From assembly GCF_019916025.1 (NCBI RefSeq), contig NZ_CP079737.1, positions 1,054,001 through 1,118,000 on the forward strand: DNA of 64,000 nucleotides, read 5' to 3'. The notes under the pieces are model-generated. The model worked only from the letters and a program-made list of their open reading frames with translations. It did not search any database and was not told where the DNA came from. The stretch comes from Paraclostridium bifermentans (GTDB lineage: Bacteria; Bacillota; Clostridia; Peptostreptococcales; Peptostreptococcaceae). Shown here in pieces: positions 36,544 to 44,670 of the stretch; the first letter of the stretch is position 1; the number at the start of each line of letters is the position of its first letter. Position numbers and translations under genes: made by a program.

Positions 36544-37302
36544 ATGGGTGTTTTAACAGAAAGTGAAGTAAGAAAAAAAATAGGACATACAGATGCAAAA
36601 GAGTTTTATATAGAAAAGGGGCAAATTATAACTCCTTCAGCAAAATCGTATTTAACTGATAAAAATATAGTTTTAAAATACGTAAACTCATTAGATGAAA
36701 TAGAAAAAAATAAAGATAATGAAGTTAAAGCTGATATAAAACAAGAAAAAAAATATAAGTATGTTACTGTATTTGGAGCTAACTTAGACGAAAAACCTGA
36801 ACATATGACTTCTCTAAATGGTAATTTACTTGTATTTAAAGATCATAAAAGAATTATTTTAAGAGGCAAGGTAGATTCCTTAGAAGCTAGAATTTTACAA
36901 GCTCAAATTTTATGCAAAAAGAATGAAATGAAAAATTTGCTAAAAGATCTTCAAGAAGTTTTAGTGTTTGTTAGAACTATAATGAGATGTGAAGTTTTAG
37001 AAGAAAAGCTAGAAGAATTTAAACTTTTAGGATTAACACCTGAAGAGCTAAGAGAACAATCTCATTATCCTAAAAAATACTTTGGAATAGGGCATGAATT
37101 TCCAAATTATGAAATGGGAGAAATGGTAGTTGAGATAAATAGTATAAGAACACTAACAAGAGAGGTTGAGCTTGCTGCATATGAAGCTTTTAAAGGGGAA
37201 TATGGACAAGTTGAAAGAGAAGATTTAATAAAAGCTTTAAACCGATTATCCTCAGTATTTTGGATTATGATCTATAAAATTAGAACAAATAAATATAAAT
37301 AG
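36544..37302 (+). CDS. eutT: Cobalamin adenosyltransferase EutT
   Basis: 252 aa; makes adenosylcobalamin for EutBC. The N-terminus (VLTESEVRKKI, IITPSAKSYL) is the typical leader of Firmicutes EutT; the C-terminal two-thirds is the helical cob(I)alamin adenosyltransferase domain (SLEARILQAQILCKK, YEMGEMVVEINSIRTLTREV). The CCxxC metal motif described in Salmonella EutT is not visible. Last base of the stop abuts the ribosome site of the next gene. Confidence 0.9.
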   Translation: MGVLTESEVRKKIGHTDAKEFYIEKGQIITPSAKSYLTDKNIVLKYVNSLDEIEKNKDNEVKADIKQEKKYKYVTVFGANLDEKPEHMTSLNGNLLVFKDHKRIILRGKVDSLEARILQAQILCKKNEMKNLLKDLQEVLVFVRTIMRCEVLEEKLEEFKLLGLTPEELREQSHYPKKYFGIGHEFPNYEMGEMVVEINSIRTLTREVELAAYEAFKGEYGQVEREDLIKALNRLSSVFWIMIYKIRTNKYK

Positions 37303-37314
37303 TTGGAGGATAGA

Positions 37315-37947
37315 ATGAATATAGCATTAGATAATATCGTAGATGAAGTTGTAAAAAGAGTAAAAAAAGAAGCGTTTATAGAAGTTGAAGCATCTGGAAG
37401 ACATATTCATTTAAGTAGAGCGGATATAGATAAATTATTTGGAAAAGGTTATCAACTTACAAAGCTAAAGGATTTGTCTCAACCAGGGCAATATGCTTGT
37501 AAAGAAAGAGTTTGTATAAGTGGACCTAAAGGCGAATTTAAAAATGTTATAGTACTTGGACCAGAAAGAGCACAAACTCAAGTTGAAGTGTCTTTAACTG
37601 ATTGTTCTCAATTAGGATTAAAAGCACCTATAAAGCAAAGTGGAGATTTAAACGGAACACTAGGTGTAAAAATATATACAGAAAAAGATAGTGTTGAATT
37701 AGAAAAAGGTCTTATGGTAGCAAAACGACATGTGCATATGAATGAAGAAGATGCTAGAAAGTTCAATGTTTGTGACAATGAAGTTGTAAAAGTTAAGGTG
37801 TTTGGACAAAGACCATTAATATTTGATGATGTTGTTATAAGAGTTAACAAAAACTTTGAGACATTTATGCATATTGATTATGATGAAGCCAATGCATGCG
37901 GATTTAGCAAAGGATGTTTAGCTAGAATAATAAAAAATAATCTATAA
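37315..37947 (+). CDS. eutD: Phosphotransacetylase of PduL type
   Basis: 210 aa. Converts acetyl-CoA to acetyl phosphate, recycling CoA. The PduL fold is marked by zinc-ligand motifs ASGRHIHLS and AKRHVHM and by the FETFMHIDYDEANACG block. The first about 18 residues (LDNIVDEVVKRVKKE) form an amphipathic helix like encapsulation peptides of PduL. The role of EutD is filled here by this unrelated PduL family rather than the Pta family. ATG at 37315 chosen behind GGAGG. Confidence 0.9.
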   Translation: MNIALDNIVDEVVKRVKKEAFIEVEASGRHIHLSRADIDKLFGKGYQLTKLKDLSQPGQYACKERVCISGPKGEFKNVIVLGPERAQTQVEVSLTDCSQLGLKAPIKQSGDLNGTLGVKIYTEKDSVELEKGLMVAKRHVHMNEEDARKFNVCDNEVVKVKVFGQRPLIFDDVVIRVNKNFETFMHIDYDEANACGFSKGCLARIIKNNL

Positions 37948-37961
37948 GGTAGGTGATATGT

Positions 37962-38642
37962 ATGGATTATGATAAGCTTATAGAATTTATAGTAGATGAA
38001 ATATATATAAAACTTGAAAATCAAGGTGTAAAAGAAAATAATGATCTTCCTAAGTGTGTATTAATGTGGGAAAGAGATGAAGACAAATATAAATTCTTAA
38101 ATGATAAATTTAAAGTTTTAAACTATAACAAAGATATAAAAGATTGTGATGTTTTAGTAATATCAAGGCTTTGTTTGAGAGGGCTTTGTAATTTAGCTAT
38201 GGGAAATAGCGTATCAGATGAAGAACGTTTTATATTAAAGATGATTATGAGCGGAAAAAAAGTTTATGTAATGGAAGATGGACTTGAATATAAAAGGTAT
38301 AAGCAAACAGCACCTAAGACTTTATATAATAAATATTTAAACTTTGAAAAAGAAATTAAGAGCTATGGAGTAGAAATTATAAATAACCCTAAAAGCATAT
38401 TAAATGAAACTAAGGTTAACTACAAAGCGGAATATACAAAAGATAATACAGAAATTAAAGTAAATGTAAATTTAACTGAGAATACACTTGATTTGAGAAG
38501 CAAAAAACTTATATCAGAATCTGATTTAAGAAAACCTCAAATAAATGGTATAGATAAAATTTTATTAGGTAAGAAAAGTATAATAACACCACTAGCTAAT
38601 GATTTTATAAGAATACACAACTTAAAATTAGATAAAGAGTAA
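37962..38642 (+). CDS. Conserved eut-operon protein of unknown function, cargo-like N-terminus
   Basis: 226 aa. I recognise it only as a protein typical of Firmicutes eut clusters. The N-terminal YDKLIEFIVDEIYIKL is an amphipathic helix of encapsulation-peptide type; a central alpha/beta part (DCDVLVISRLCLRGLCNLAM, KKVYVMEDGLEYKRY) looks flavodoxin- or Rossmann-like. The C-terminal LISESDLRKP and KKSIITPLANDFI resemble the N-terminal module of EutT (ITPSAKSYL). It may bind a flavin or cofactor inside the compartment; this is inference. ATG at 37962, with AAGGTAGGTG upstream, preferred over the GTG at 37953. Confidence 0.7.
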   Translation: MDYDKLIEFIVDEIYIKLENQGVKENNDLPKCVLMWERDEDKYKFLNDKFKVLNYNKDIKDCDVLVISRLCLRGLCNLAMGNSVSDEERFILKMIMSGKKVYVMEDGLEYKRYKQTAPKTLYNKYLNFEKEIKSYGVEIINNPKSILNETKVNYKAEYTKDNTEIKVNVNLTENTLDLRSKKLISESDLRKPQINGIDKILLGKKSIITPLANDFIRIHNLKLDKE

Positions 38643-38655
38643 AGGAGATATTCTT

Positions 38656-38928
38656 ATGGAGATTGGAAAAGTAGTTGGAAATGTTTGGGCCACAAGAAAA
38701 GATGAGAAATTATGTGGACAAAAACTATTAGTTTTAAAACTTTTAAAAGATAACAATTCATATTGTGATGGATTTTTAGTTGCAGCTGATAATGCAGGAG
38801 CAGGTAATGGAGATTTAGTATTAGTAACACGAGGGTCTGGAGCTAGAGAATCTTTGGAGGATAGATCTATACCGGTTGATGCTACTATAGTTGGAGTTGT
38901 AGATTCACTAGAGGTACATGATGAATAA
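38656..38928 (+). CDS. eutN: Pentameric shell vertex protein EutN
   Basis: 90-aa BMV/CcmL-type protein capping shell vertices (VVGNVWATRKDEKL, DNAGAGNGDLVLVTRGSGAR, PVDATIVGVVDSLEV). Its 3' end overlaps the next gene by 8 nt. Confidence 0.95.
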   Translation: MEIGKVVGNVWATRKDEKLCGQKLLVLKLLKDNNSYCDGFLVAADNAGAGNGDLVLVTRGSGARESLEDRSIPVDATIVGVVDSLEVHDE

Positions 38929-39478
38929 AAGCATAGGCTCTATAGAGTTTAGAAGTATTGCAAAGGGAATTGAAGTATCTAATGAAATGGTTAAAAAATC
39001 TTATGTTGATATATTATACTTAAAAAGTATTTGCCCTGGAAAGTTTATAATAATTATAAGCGGTGATACAGGAGAAGTTAACACAGCTATTGAGTATGGA
39101 CTTAGTATATCACAAGGATTTGTAGTAGATAGTTTTGTTATAAACTCAGTACACAAAAGTATAATAGGTGCATTGAAAAACAAATATGAACCTATAAATG
39201 AAGTTAATTGCATCGGGGTTATGGAAACTAGCAAAGTGTGTGCAGGATTAAGAGCTTTAGACAAAACATTAAAAAGTAGCGATACAACCATAATTAAACT
39301 TCAATTGTCATTTGCAATAGGTGGAAAACTTGTATATATAGTTTGTGGAAGTTTAAGTAGCGTAAATTATGGAATAGATGAAGGTAAAAAAGAGTTGAAG
39401 GACAAAGATGTGATACAAGCTTTAGTAATGCCTCATGTAGATGAAAAAATAATAAAACATTTAATAGGGAGAGGATAG
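38921..39478 (+). CDS. PduT-like tandem-BMC shell protein with conserved Fe-S cysteine
   Basis: 185 aa made of two BMC domains (SIGSIEFRSIAKGIEVSNEM ... and CIGVMETSKVCAGLRALDKT ...), so a pseudohexameric trimer. It closely follows the PduT plan, and with the start at 38921 a Cys falls at position 38 in SICPGKF, the position that in PduT holds a [4Fe-4S] cluster at the pore. This suggests a redox-active pore in an ethanolamine shell. GAGG is 6 nt before the chosen ATG (an ATG at 38918 is also possible); overlaps eutN by 8 nt. Confidence 0.82.
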   Translation: MNKSIGSIEFRSIAKGIEVSNEMVKKSYVDILYLKSICPGKFIIIISGDTGEVNTAIEYGLSISQGFVVDSFVINSVHKSIIGALKNKYEPINEVNCIGVMETSKVCAGLRALDKTLKSSDTTIIKLQLSFAIGGKLVYIVCGSLSSVNYGIDEGKKELKDKDVIQALVMPHVDEKIIKHLIGRG

Positions 39479-39480
39479 CC

Positions 39481-40572
39481 ATGAGTATAAATGAAATTAT
39501 AATCTATATAATGGTAGCATTTATGGTATTGGGTGCTATAGATAAGTGCATAGGCAATAAATTTGGTTTAGGTGAACAATTTGAAGAAGGTATTGTTGCT
39601 ATGGGATCACTTGCAGTTGCAATGGTAGGGGTAATATGTTTAGCTCCAGTACTAGCAGATGTATTAAGACCTATTATAGTTCCTGTATTTGATATGTTAG
39701 GAGCTGATCCAGCTATGTTTGCAGGTTCTATATTAGCAAATGATATGGGTGGAGCACCGTTAGCAATGGAACTTGCAAAAGATCCAAACGCAGGATTATT
39801 TGGAGGACTTATAGTTGGAGCTATGATGGGGCCAACTATAGTATTTATAATACCAGTAGCACTTGGAATAATAGACAAAGAAGATCAAAAATTCTTAGCA
39901 ACAGGAATTCTTGCAGGGATAATAACTATACCTATAGGAGCGTTTATAGGAGGGTTAGTTGCAGGATTTGATGTAATGATGATAATTAGAAACTTAATTC
40001 CTATAATAATATTTGCAGCAATAATAGCTTTAGGATTATTAAAGTTTGAAAGTGCAATGATAAAAGGATTTACTTATTTTGGTAAAGGTGTTGTTATCGT
40101 AATAACTTTAGGTCTTGCAGCAGCAATAGTTGAAGCTTTAACTGGAATTGTTGTGATACCAGGTATGAACCCTATTAGTGAAGGGATAGAAATTGTTGGA
40201 GACATAGCTATAGTTTTAGCAGGAGCATTCCCACTAGTATTTGTTATAACTAAGGTTTTCAATAAACCATTAATGGCTTTAGGAAAAGTTTTAGGAATGA
40301 ACGATATAGCAGCAGCTGGATTAGTAGCAAGTTTAGCTAACTGTATACCTATGTTTGGTATGATGAAAGATATGGATGATAGAGGTAAAATTATAAATGT
40401 AGCATTTGCTGTATCTGCAGCATTTGTATTTGGAGATCATTTAGGATTTACTGCTGGATTTAATGCTGATATGATAGCTCCAATGATAGTTGCTAAGTTA
40501 GTAGGCGGAATCACTGCAGTTATTTTAGCTATGAGATTAGCAAATAAGATGTTAAAAAAGGAGAATGCTTAA
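39481..40572 (+). CDS. eutH: Ethanolamine transporter EutH
   Basis: 363-aa inner-membrane protein with about ten or eleven helices (IIIYIMVAFMVLGAIDK; SLAVAMVGVICLAPVLADVL; GGLIVGAMMGPTIVFIIPVA; GDHLGFTAGFN). Facilitates ethanolamine entry, mainly at low pH in enteric bacteria. It starts 2 nt after the PduT-like gene. Confidence 0.95.
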   Translation: MSINEIIIYIMVAFMVLGAIDKCIGNKFGLGEQFEEGIVAMGSLAVAMVGVICLAPVLADVLRPIIVPVFDMLGADPAMFAGSILANDMGGAPLAMELAKDPNAGLFGGLIVGAMMGPTIVFIIPVALGIIDKEDQKFLATGILAGIITIPIGAFIGGLVAGFDVMMIIRNLIPIIIFAAIIALGLLKFESAMIKGFTYFGKGVVIVITLGLAAAIVEALTGIVVIPGMNPISEGIEIVGDIAIVLAGAFPLVFVITKVFNKPLMALGKVLGMNDIAAAGLVASLANCIPMFGMMKDMDDRGKIINVAFAVSAAFVFGDHLGFTAGFNADMIAPMIVAKLVGGITAVILAMRLANKMLKKENA

Positions 40573-40573
40573 G

Positions 40574-41047
40574 ATGGATATAAAGAATTTAGATAAATCT
40601 ATGTTAGAACAGTTAGTAAGACAAATTATACAAGAAAAGATAAACGGTAGTGAAAATAGTGTTGATTTTTTAAGAGATAAAGATGAAAGTGGAGTAATTT
40701 CTATAAAACTTCCAACTGTAAAAGTTGATGAATCAAATAGATTAGACACTGGTAATCCAAGCGATGTAGTATACACTAAAGACTTATTTACATTAGAAGA
40801 AAGTCCTAGATTAGGATGTGGAATAATGGAGATGAAAGAAACTACATTTGACTGGACACTAAATTATGATGAAGTAGATTATGTTATAGAAGGAACACTA
40901 GATATCATAATAAATGGAAAAACTGTATCAGCATCTGCAGGAGAATTAATATTAATACCAAAAGGTAGTAGTATACAATTCTCAGTTAAGGATTATGCTA
41001 GATTTATATATGTAACTTATCCTGCTGATTGGGCTTCACAAAACTAA
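40574..41047 (+). CDS. eutQ: EutQ, cupin protein with proposed acetate kinase activity
   Basis: 157 aa. The C-terminal about 100 residues are an EutQ cupin barrel (SPRLGCGIMEMKETTFDWTL, YDEVDYVIEGTLDIIINGK, LILIPKGSSIQFSV). EutQ has been reported to have acetate kinase activity in Salmonella. The N-terminus (LEQLVRQIIQEKI) is an amphipathic helix typical of shell-targeted cargo. AAGGAG lies 10 nt before the ATG at 40574, while the ATG at 40565 is only 1 nt away. It is the last gene of the operon and is followed by a long hairpin repeat. Confidence 0.9.
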   Translation: MDIKNLDKSMLEQLVRQIIQEKINGSENSVDFLRDKDESGVISIKLPTVKVDESNRLDTGNPSDVVYTKDLFTLEESPRLGCGIMEMKETTFDWTLNYDEVDYVIEGTLDIIINGKTVSASAGELILIPKGSSIQFSVKDYARFIYVTYPADWASQN

Positions 41048-41083
41048 ATTAGATTTAAAAACTAATATTCAAAATACTATATA

Positions 41084-41166
41084 GGTGAAGGATACAATAT
41101 AAGTTTTGCTTCCAAAGCTGGAAAGATGCTTTAAAGGTCGCTAAAACTTACATTGTATCCTTCGCT
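41084..41166. repeat. Dispersed long-hairpin repeat, copy 1 (after eutQ)
   Basis: Outer arms GAAGGATACAATATAAG and CTTACATTGTATCCTTC pair with one mismatch; the core AAAGC-TGGAAAGAT-GCTTT-AAA replaces the usual CAAGC/GCTTG pair by AAAGC/GCTTT, a compensatory change. It lies between eutQ and the convergent sleC and could terminate both. Confidence 0.7.
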
Positions 41167-41184
41167 ATTTTGTATTATTTTAAT

Positions 41185-42426
41185 TTATATTTCAAACTCT
41201 GCTATTTTAGTTACTGCTACATAAATTTTAGATATAGCATACCAAGTAGCAAAATCAACGTTTCCACTTTGGGTCATTCTAAATATTTCTTGGAATTTAC
41301 GAACGCTTTCTTGTGTTTTTGGACCGTAAATACCATCAACATCAACTTTAGGTAAAGCAGGATAAGCATTGGCTATAGCGTTTAATTGATTTTGTATAGT
41401 TTTAACTGGTTCTCCTGTAGACCAAAGAGTAAGCGTATATCCAGGGAATGAAGAAGGAACTCCTTTTATCATATCTGTACCTTGAAGGCCTATGTCTTGG
41501 CCATAGTAATATCTTAAAATTTCATCAAATTTATAACCTTGATCACCTAGGTACTTACTTCCCCATTGAGTCATTTTACCAGGGCATTGAGTTTGAATTC
41601 CATCACAGTACTGAGCTAAAAGTGGTTGAGGATTTCCTTTTGGTCTTTGAATATAGACATTAAATATATTATCAACAACAACACTTATAGTATCAAAAAT
41701 ATTTCTATTGTATATAAATTTATGGTCATAGGCTGTAGTAGATGTAATTGTAAAATCATATCCCATATTTCTGTACCATTCAGTATAAACTCTATTTAAA
41801 GTAAATGAAACTATAGCTACTACATTTGCATAGATTGTTTCAGTTGGCCAAGTAGCGTATATTTCAGAACTTGCAACATTCTTAATATAATCTCTAAATG
41901 GAATCCAATAATTAGGTGCATTTTTATCACTTGGCATTCCATCGTGAACTATTATATATTCTGGAACTACGACATTAGATAAAACATATGGAACCTTTTT
42001 TAAATCATCTTCAAATATTTTAGGCTGATAATTTCCATACAATACGTTATCACCAATTTTATAAATTTTTTTACTGGAATTAGTGAAAGTAGAAATCTTA
42101 GATAGTGAAATGTTTTGAATCGCTTCTACAAGAGGAAGAATTTGAACTCCTTGTATTACAACGCTTTGATAACCATCTTTAGATATTGTTAATATATACG
42201 TACTATAAGCTCTAGGTGAATTAGGAACTTGAGAATAAATAAAATTTGGAGCATCTAATGAAACTTTTTTTACAATCCCAGACGAATTGGTAATGAGATT
42301 TTTATAAATGTATTTACTTTTGCTACTTCCTTCTTTAGGCATTGCACATATATTTATAGAAACTCCTTCAATTGGGAAGTTTGTAATTTCATCAGTTACT
42401 TTAATTGTCAACAATCCTTTATACAA
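41185..42426 (-). CDS. sleC: Spore cortex-lytic enzyme SleC
   Basis: 413-aa spore peptidoglycan hydrolase activated by Csp protease cleavage during germination. N-terminal pre-pro region with a beta-rich fold (GLLTIKVTDEITNFPIEGV), a central SpoIID-like hydrolase domain (ANVVAIVSFTLNRVYTEWY, TAYDHKFIYNRNIFD, LLAQYCDG, MTQWGSKYL) and a C-terminal PG_binding_1 domain (QLNAIANAYPALPKVDVDGI, GPKTQESVRKFQEIF). Domain order and sequence agree with Clostridioides SleC. The start is TTG at 42426: a six-G ribosome site lies 6 nt upstream, whereas the longer open frame has none. No cspBA genes in the window. Confidence 0.9.
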   Translation of the reverse strand: MYKGLLTIKVTDEITNFPIEGVSINICAMPKEGSSKSKYIYKNLITNSSGIVKKVSLDAPNFIYSQVPNSPRAYSTYILTISKDGYQSVVIQGVQILPLVEAIQNISLSKISTFTNSSKKIYKIGDNVLYGNYQPKIFEDDLKKVPYVLSNVVVPEYIIVHDGMPSDKNAPNYWIPFRDYIKNVASSEIYATWPTETIYANVVAIVSFTLNRVYTEWYRNMGYDFTITSTTAYDHKFIYNRNIFDTISVVVDNIFNVYIQRPKGNPQPLLAQYCDGIQTQCPGKMTQWGSKYLGDQGYKFDEILRYYYGQDIGLQGTDMIKGVPSSFPGYTLTLWSTGEPVKTIQNQLNAIANAYPALPKVDVDGIYGPKTQESVRKFQEIFRMTQSGNVDFATWYAISKIYVAVTKIAEFEI

Positions 42427-42632
42427 AAAAATCCCCCCTAAATAATCTATTAATTTATATGTATGAATAAAATATTTAAAGTGTACCATTTGCAGTATCA
42501 AGTTAATTTTATGATGAAAATAGAATAAATTAAAAAATGTAAAAATTTTGAAAAACAGAAGGTAAAAAGGCACTCTATGTAGAATTATTATATTTGAAGT
42601 ACATTTAAGTAAAGGCAGGGAGAACTTTATTA

Positions 42633-44624
42633 ATGAAAAAAAAACGGGGAATGAAAAAATATATTTTTATATTCATATTTATTTTTATAATCTTTTTCCA
42701 AATGTTTAATTATAGGGTGGAAGCATATGAAGCATATGAAAAAGAATCAAGTGGATTTAATGTTTTGGTATTAAACTCATATAATCAAGGACATCACTGG
42801 GAAGCGGCTATAATGGATGGGCTCAAATCTTATTCTAAAAAAAATCCTGACGAAGGTATAAATTTTAAAATTGAATATCTAGATTTTAGAAATAATTATA
42901 ATGATGAATATATAGAGTCATTAAAGCACATGTTAAATGAAAAGTACCCAAAGGGAAGTATAGATGCTATATATACTGTAAATGATGAGTCTTTTGAAGT
43001 GTTTAATAAAGAGGTACTAAATCCAAGTAGTAGTTTTTATAAAATTCCATTAGTATTTAGTGGAGTAGACGGAAAACTAGATGGAAGCAAAGAAGAAAAA
43101 AAATACATGGCAGGTATATATCATGGTGATGATAGCTTAAGTTTAATGAACTTGGTATATTCACTTAATCAAAAAACTGAAAATATAAATTTGATAGTTG
43201 AAAAGTCTAAGTATGGAGAGTCTGTAAAAAGCGAAATTAATAAACTGATAGACACTTATTTAAACAATCAAATAGATATAAATTATATACAAAGTAATTA
43301 TACTGAAGATATAATATCTAAAATAAAAAAGTTAGATGATAAACCAGATACTATAAACATTATAGCTGGTGAATTTCAGTGCAAAAAATCAAGTGGATAT
43401 GTAGAACCTAAGGATCTAATAAATGATATTAAAAAGTATAGTAGTGCACCTATATATTCAAATGACCAGACTTATTTACATGCAGGTATTCTTGGAGGAC
43501 ATGTAGATATAGGTCAAGAACAGGCAAAAATTATTTGTGATATGATAGTTAAAATAAAAAACGGAACTCCTATTGAAAAAATTGAGAATGAGATAGAGCC
43601 AAGTGCAAAAGCCTATGTAGATTATAAAAGTATATATGAATATGATATAGATCCTTTTGATGTAGGGACGAGCGTAAACTTAATAAATAAAGGGCAATAT
43701 GAACTATTAGCTCCAAAGTGGATGAAACATTTATTACTTACTTTGCTTGTATTCTTTTTAATATCTATTGTATTTGTTGTTAAAGCATCTTCAAGATATA
43801 GAAAAGAAATTAAAAAACAACAAGAAGATGAAGAAAAGGCAAAGGAACGTGAAAAGTTAAAATCTGATTTCATAGTAAATTTAAGTCATGAATTAAGAAC
43901 ACCTATAAATATAATATTGGGCACGACTAAGCTTTTAGAATACAATATATCTAAGGGAAAAGCTAAAGAAGATGATATAATAGATAAGTTAGAAAATATA
44001 AATCAAAACTCATACAGATTATTAAAGATATCAAATAATATAATAGATATGACAAAAGCTGAATGTGGAATGCTAAGTTTAAACTTAGAAAACTGTAATA
44101 TAGTTAGTGTAATAGAGGATGTTTTTGAATCAAGTATTGAGTTTGCTAAAATAAAAAATATAGGTATGATATTTGATACGAAATATGAAGAAATAAATAC
44201 TGTTGTAGATGTTTATCAAATACAAAGAGTAGTATTGAATCTTTTATCAAATGCTATAAAATTTACAAATGAAAATGGAGTTGTAGATTTATCAATATTC
44301 AAGGATAAAGATGACATTATCATAGAAGTAAAAGATAATGGAGTAGGTATACCGGACAATAAATTAAAGTATATATTCCAAAGATTCTATCAAGTAGATA
44401 ATTTATATACTAGAAAAAATGAAGGTAGTGGAATAGGACTTTGCATATCAAAAGAAATAGTAGAAATTCATGGAGGTAAGATAGAGATAGAAAGCAGATT
44501 AGGAGAAGGCTCGTTATTTAGAATGATTCTTCCTATAAAGATAGATGAAAGTTTACCAGAATATGATCCTTCAAATCATATAGATACAAATAAAATTGTG
44601 AATTTGGAGTTATCAGATATTTAA
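42633..44624 (+). CDS. Orphan sensor histidine kinase with extracellular ABC substrate-binding-like sensor (second copy)
   Basis: 663 aa, same plan as the kinase at 2909: signal-anchor (about 8-27), ABC_sub_bind-like sensor (FNVLVLNSYNQGHHWEAAIM to about 345, with ILGGHVDIGQEQA), membrane helix (about 367-385), HisKA (FIVNLSHELRTPINIILGTT), HATPase (VLNLLSNAIKFTNENG, DNGVGIP, GSGIGLCISKEI). No response regulator is adjacent. Divergent from sleC. Ligand unknown. Confidence 0.85.
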   Translation: MKKKRGMKKYIFIFIFIFIIFFQMFNYRVEAYEAYEKESSGFNVLVLNSYNQGHHWEAAIMDGLKSYSKKNPDEGINFKIEYLDFRNNYNDEYIESLKHMLNEKYPKGSIDAIYTVNDESFEVFNKEVLNPSSSFYKIPLVFSGVDGKLDGSKEEKKYMAGIYHGDDSLSLMNLVYSLNQKTENINLIVEKSKYGESVKSEINKLIDTYLNNQIDINYIQSNYTEDIISKIKKLDDKPDTINIIAGEFQCKKSSGYVEPKDLINDIKKYSSAPIYSNDQTYLHAGILGGHVDIGQEQAKIICDMIVKIKNGTPIEKIENEIEPSAKAYVDYKSIYEYDIDPFDVGTSVNLINKGQYELLAPKWMKHLLLTLLVFFLISIVFVVKASSRYRKEIKKQQEDEEKAKEREKLKSDFIVNLSHELRTPINIILGTTKLLEYNISKGKAKEDDIIDKLENINQNSYRLLKISNNIIDMTKAECGMLSLNLENCNIVSVIEDVFESSIEFAKIKNIGMIFDTKYEEINTVVDVYQIQRVVLNLLSNAIKFTNENGVVDLSIFKDKDDIIIEVKDNGVGIPDNKLKYIFQRFYQVDNLYTRKNEGSGIGLCISKEIVEIHGGKIEIESRLGEGSLFRMILPIKIDESLPEYDPSNHIDTNKIVNLELSDI

Positions 44625-44626
44625 GT

Positions 44627-44670
44627 AACATAAAAAAAGAAGCTATTAAAATAGCTTCTTTTTTTATGTT
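44627..44670. terminator. Bidirectional terminator
   Basis: AAAAAAAGAAGCTAT / ATAGCTTCTTTTTTT between the convergent kinase and stalk-protein genes, overlapping the stop codon of the latter. Confidence 0.85.

Noticed and set aside
41185-42573. Longer start for SleC
   Set aside because: The extra 49 residues are hydrophobic, unlike the family, and lack a ribosome site; TTG at 42426 has a six-G site 6 nt upstream.
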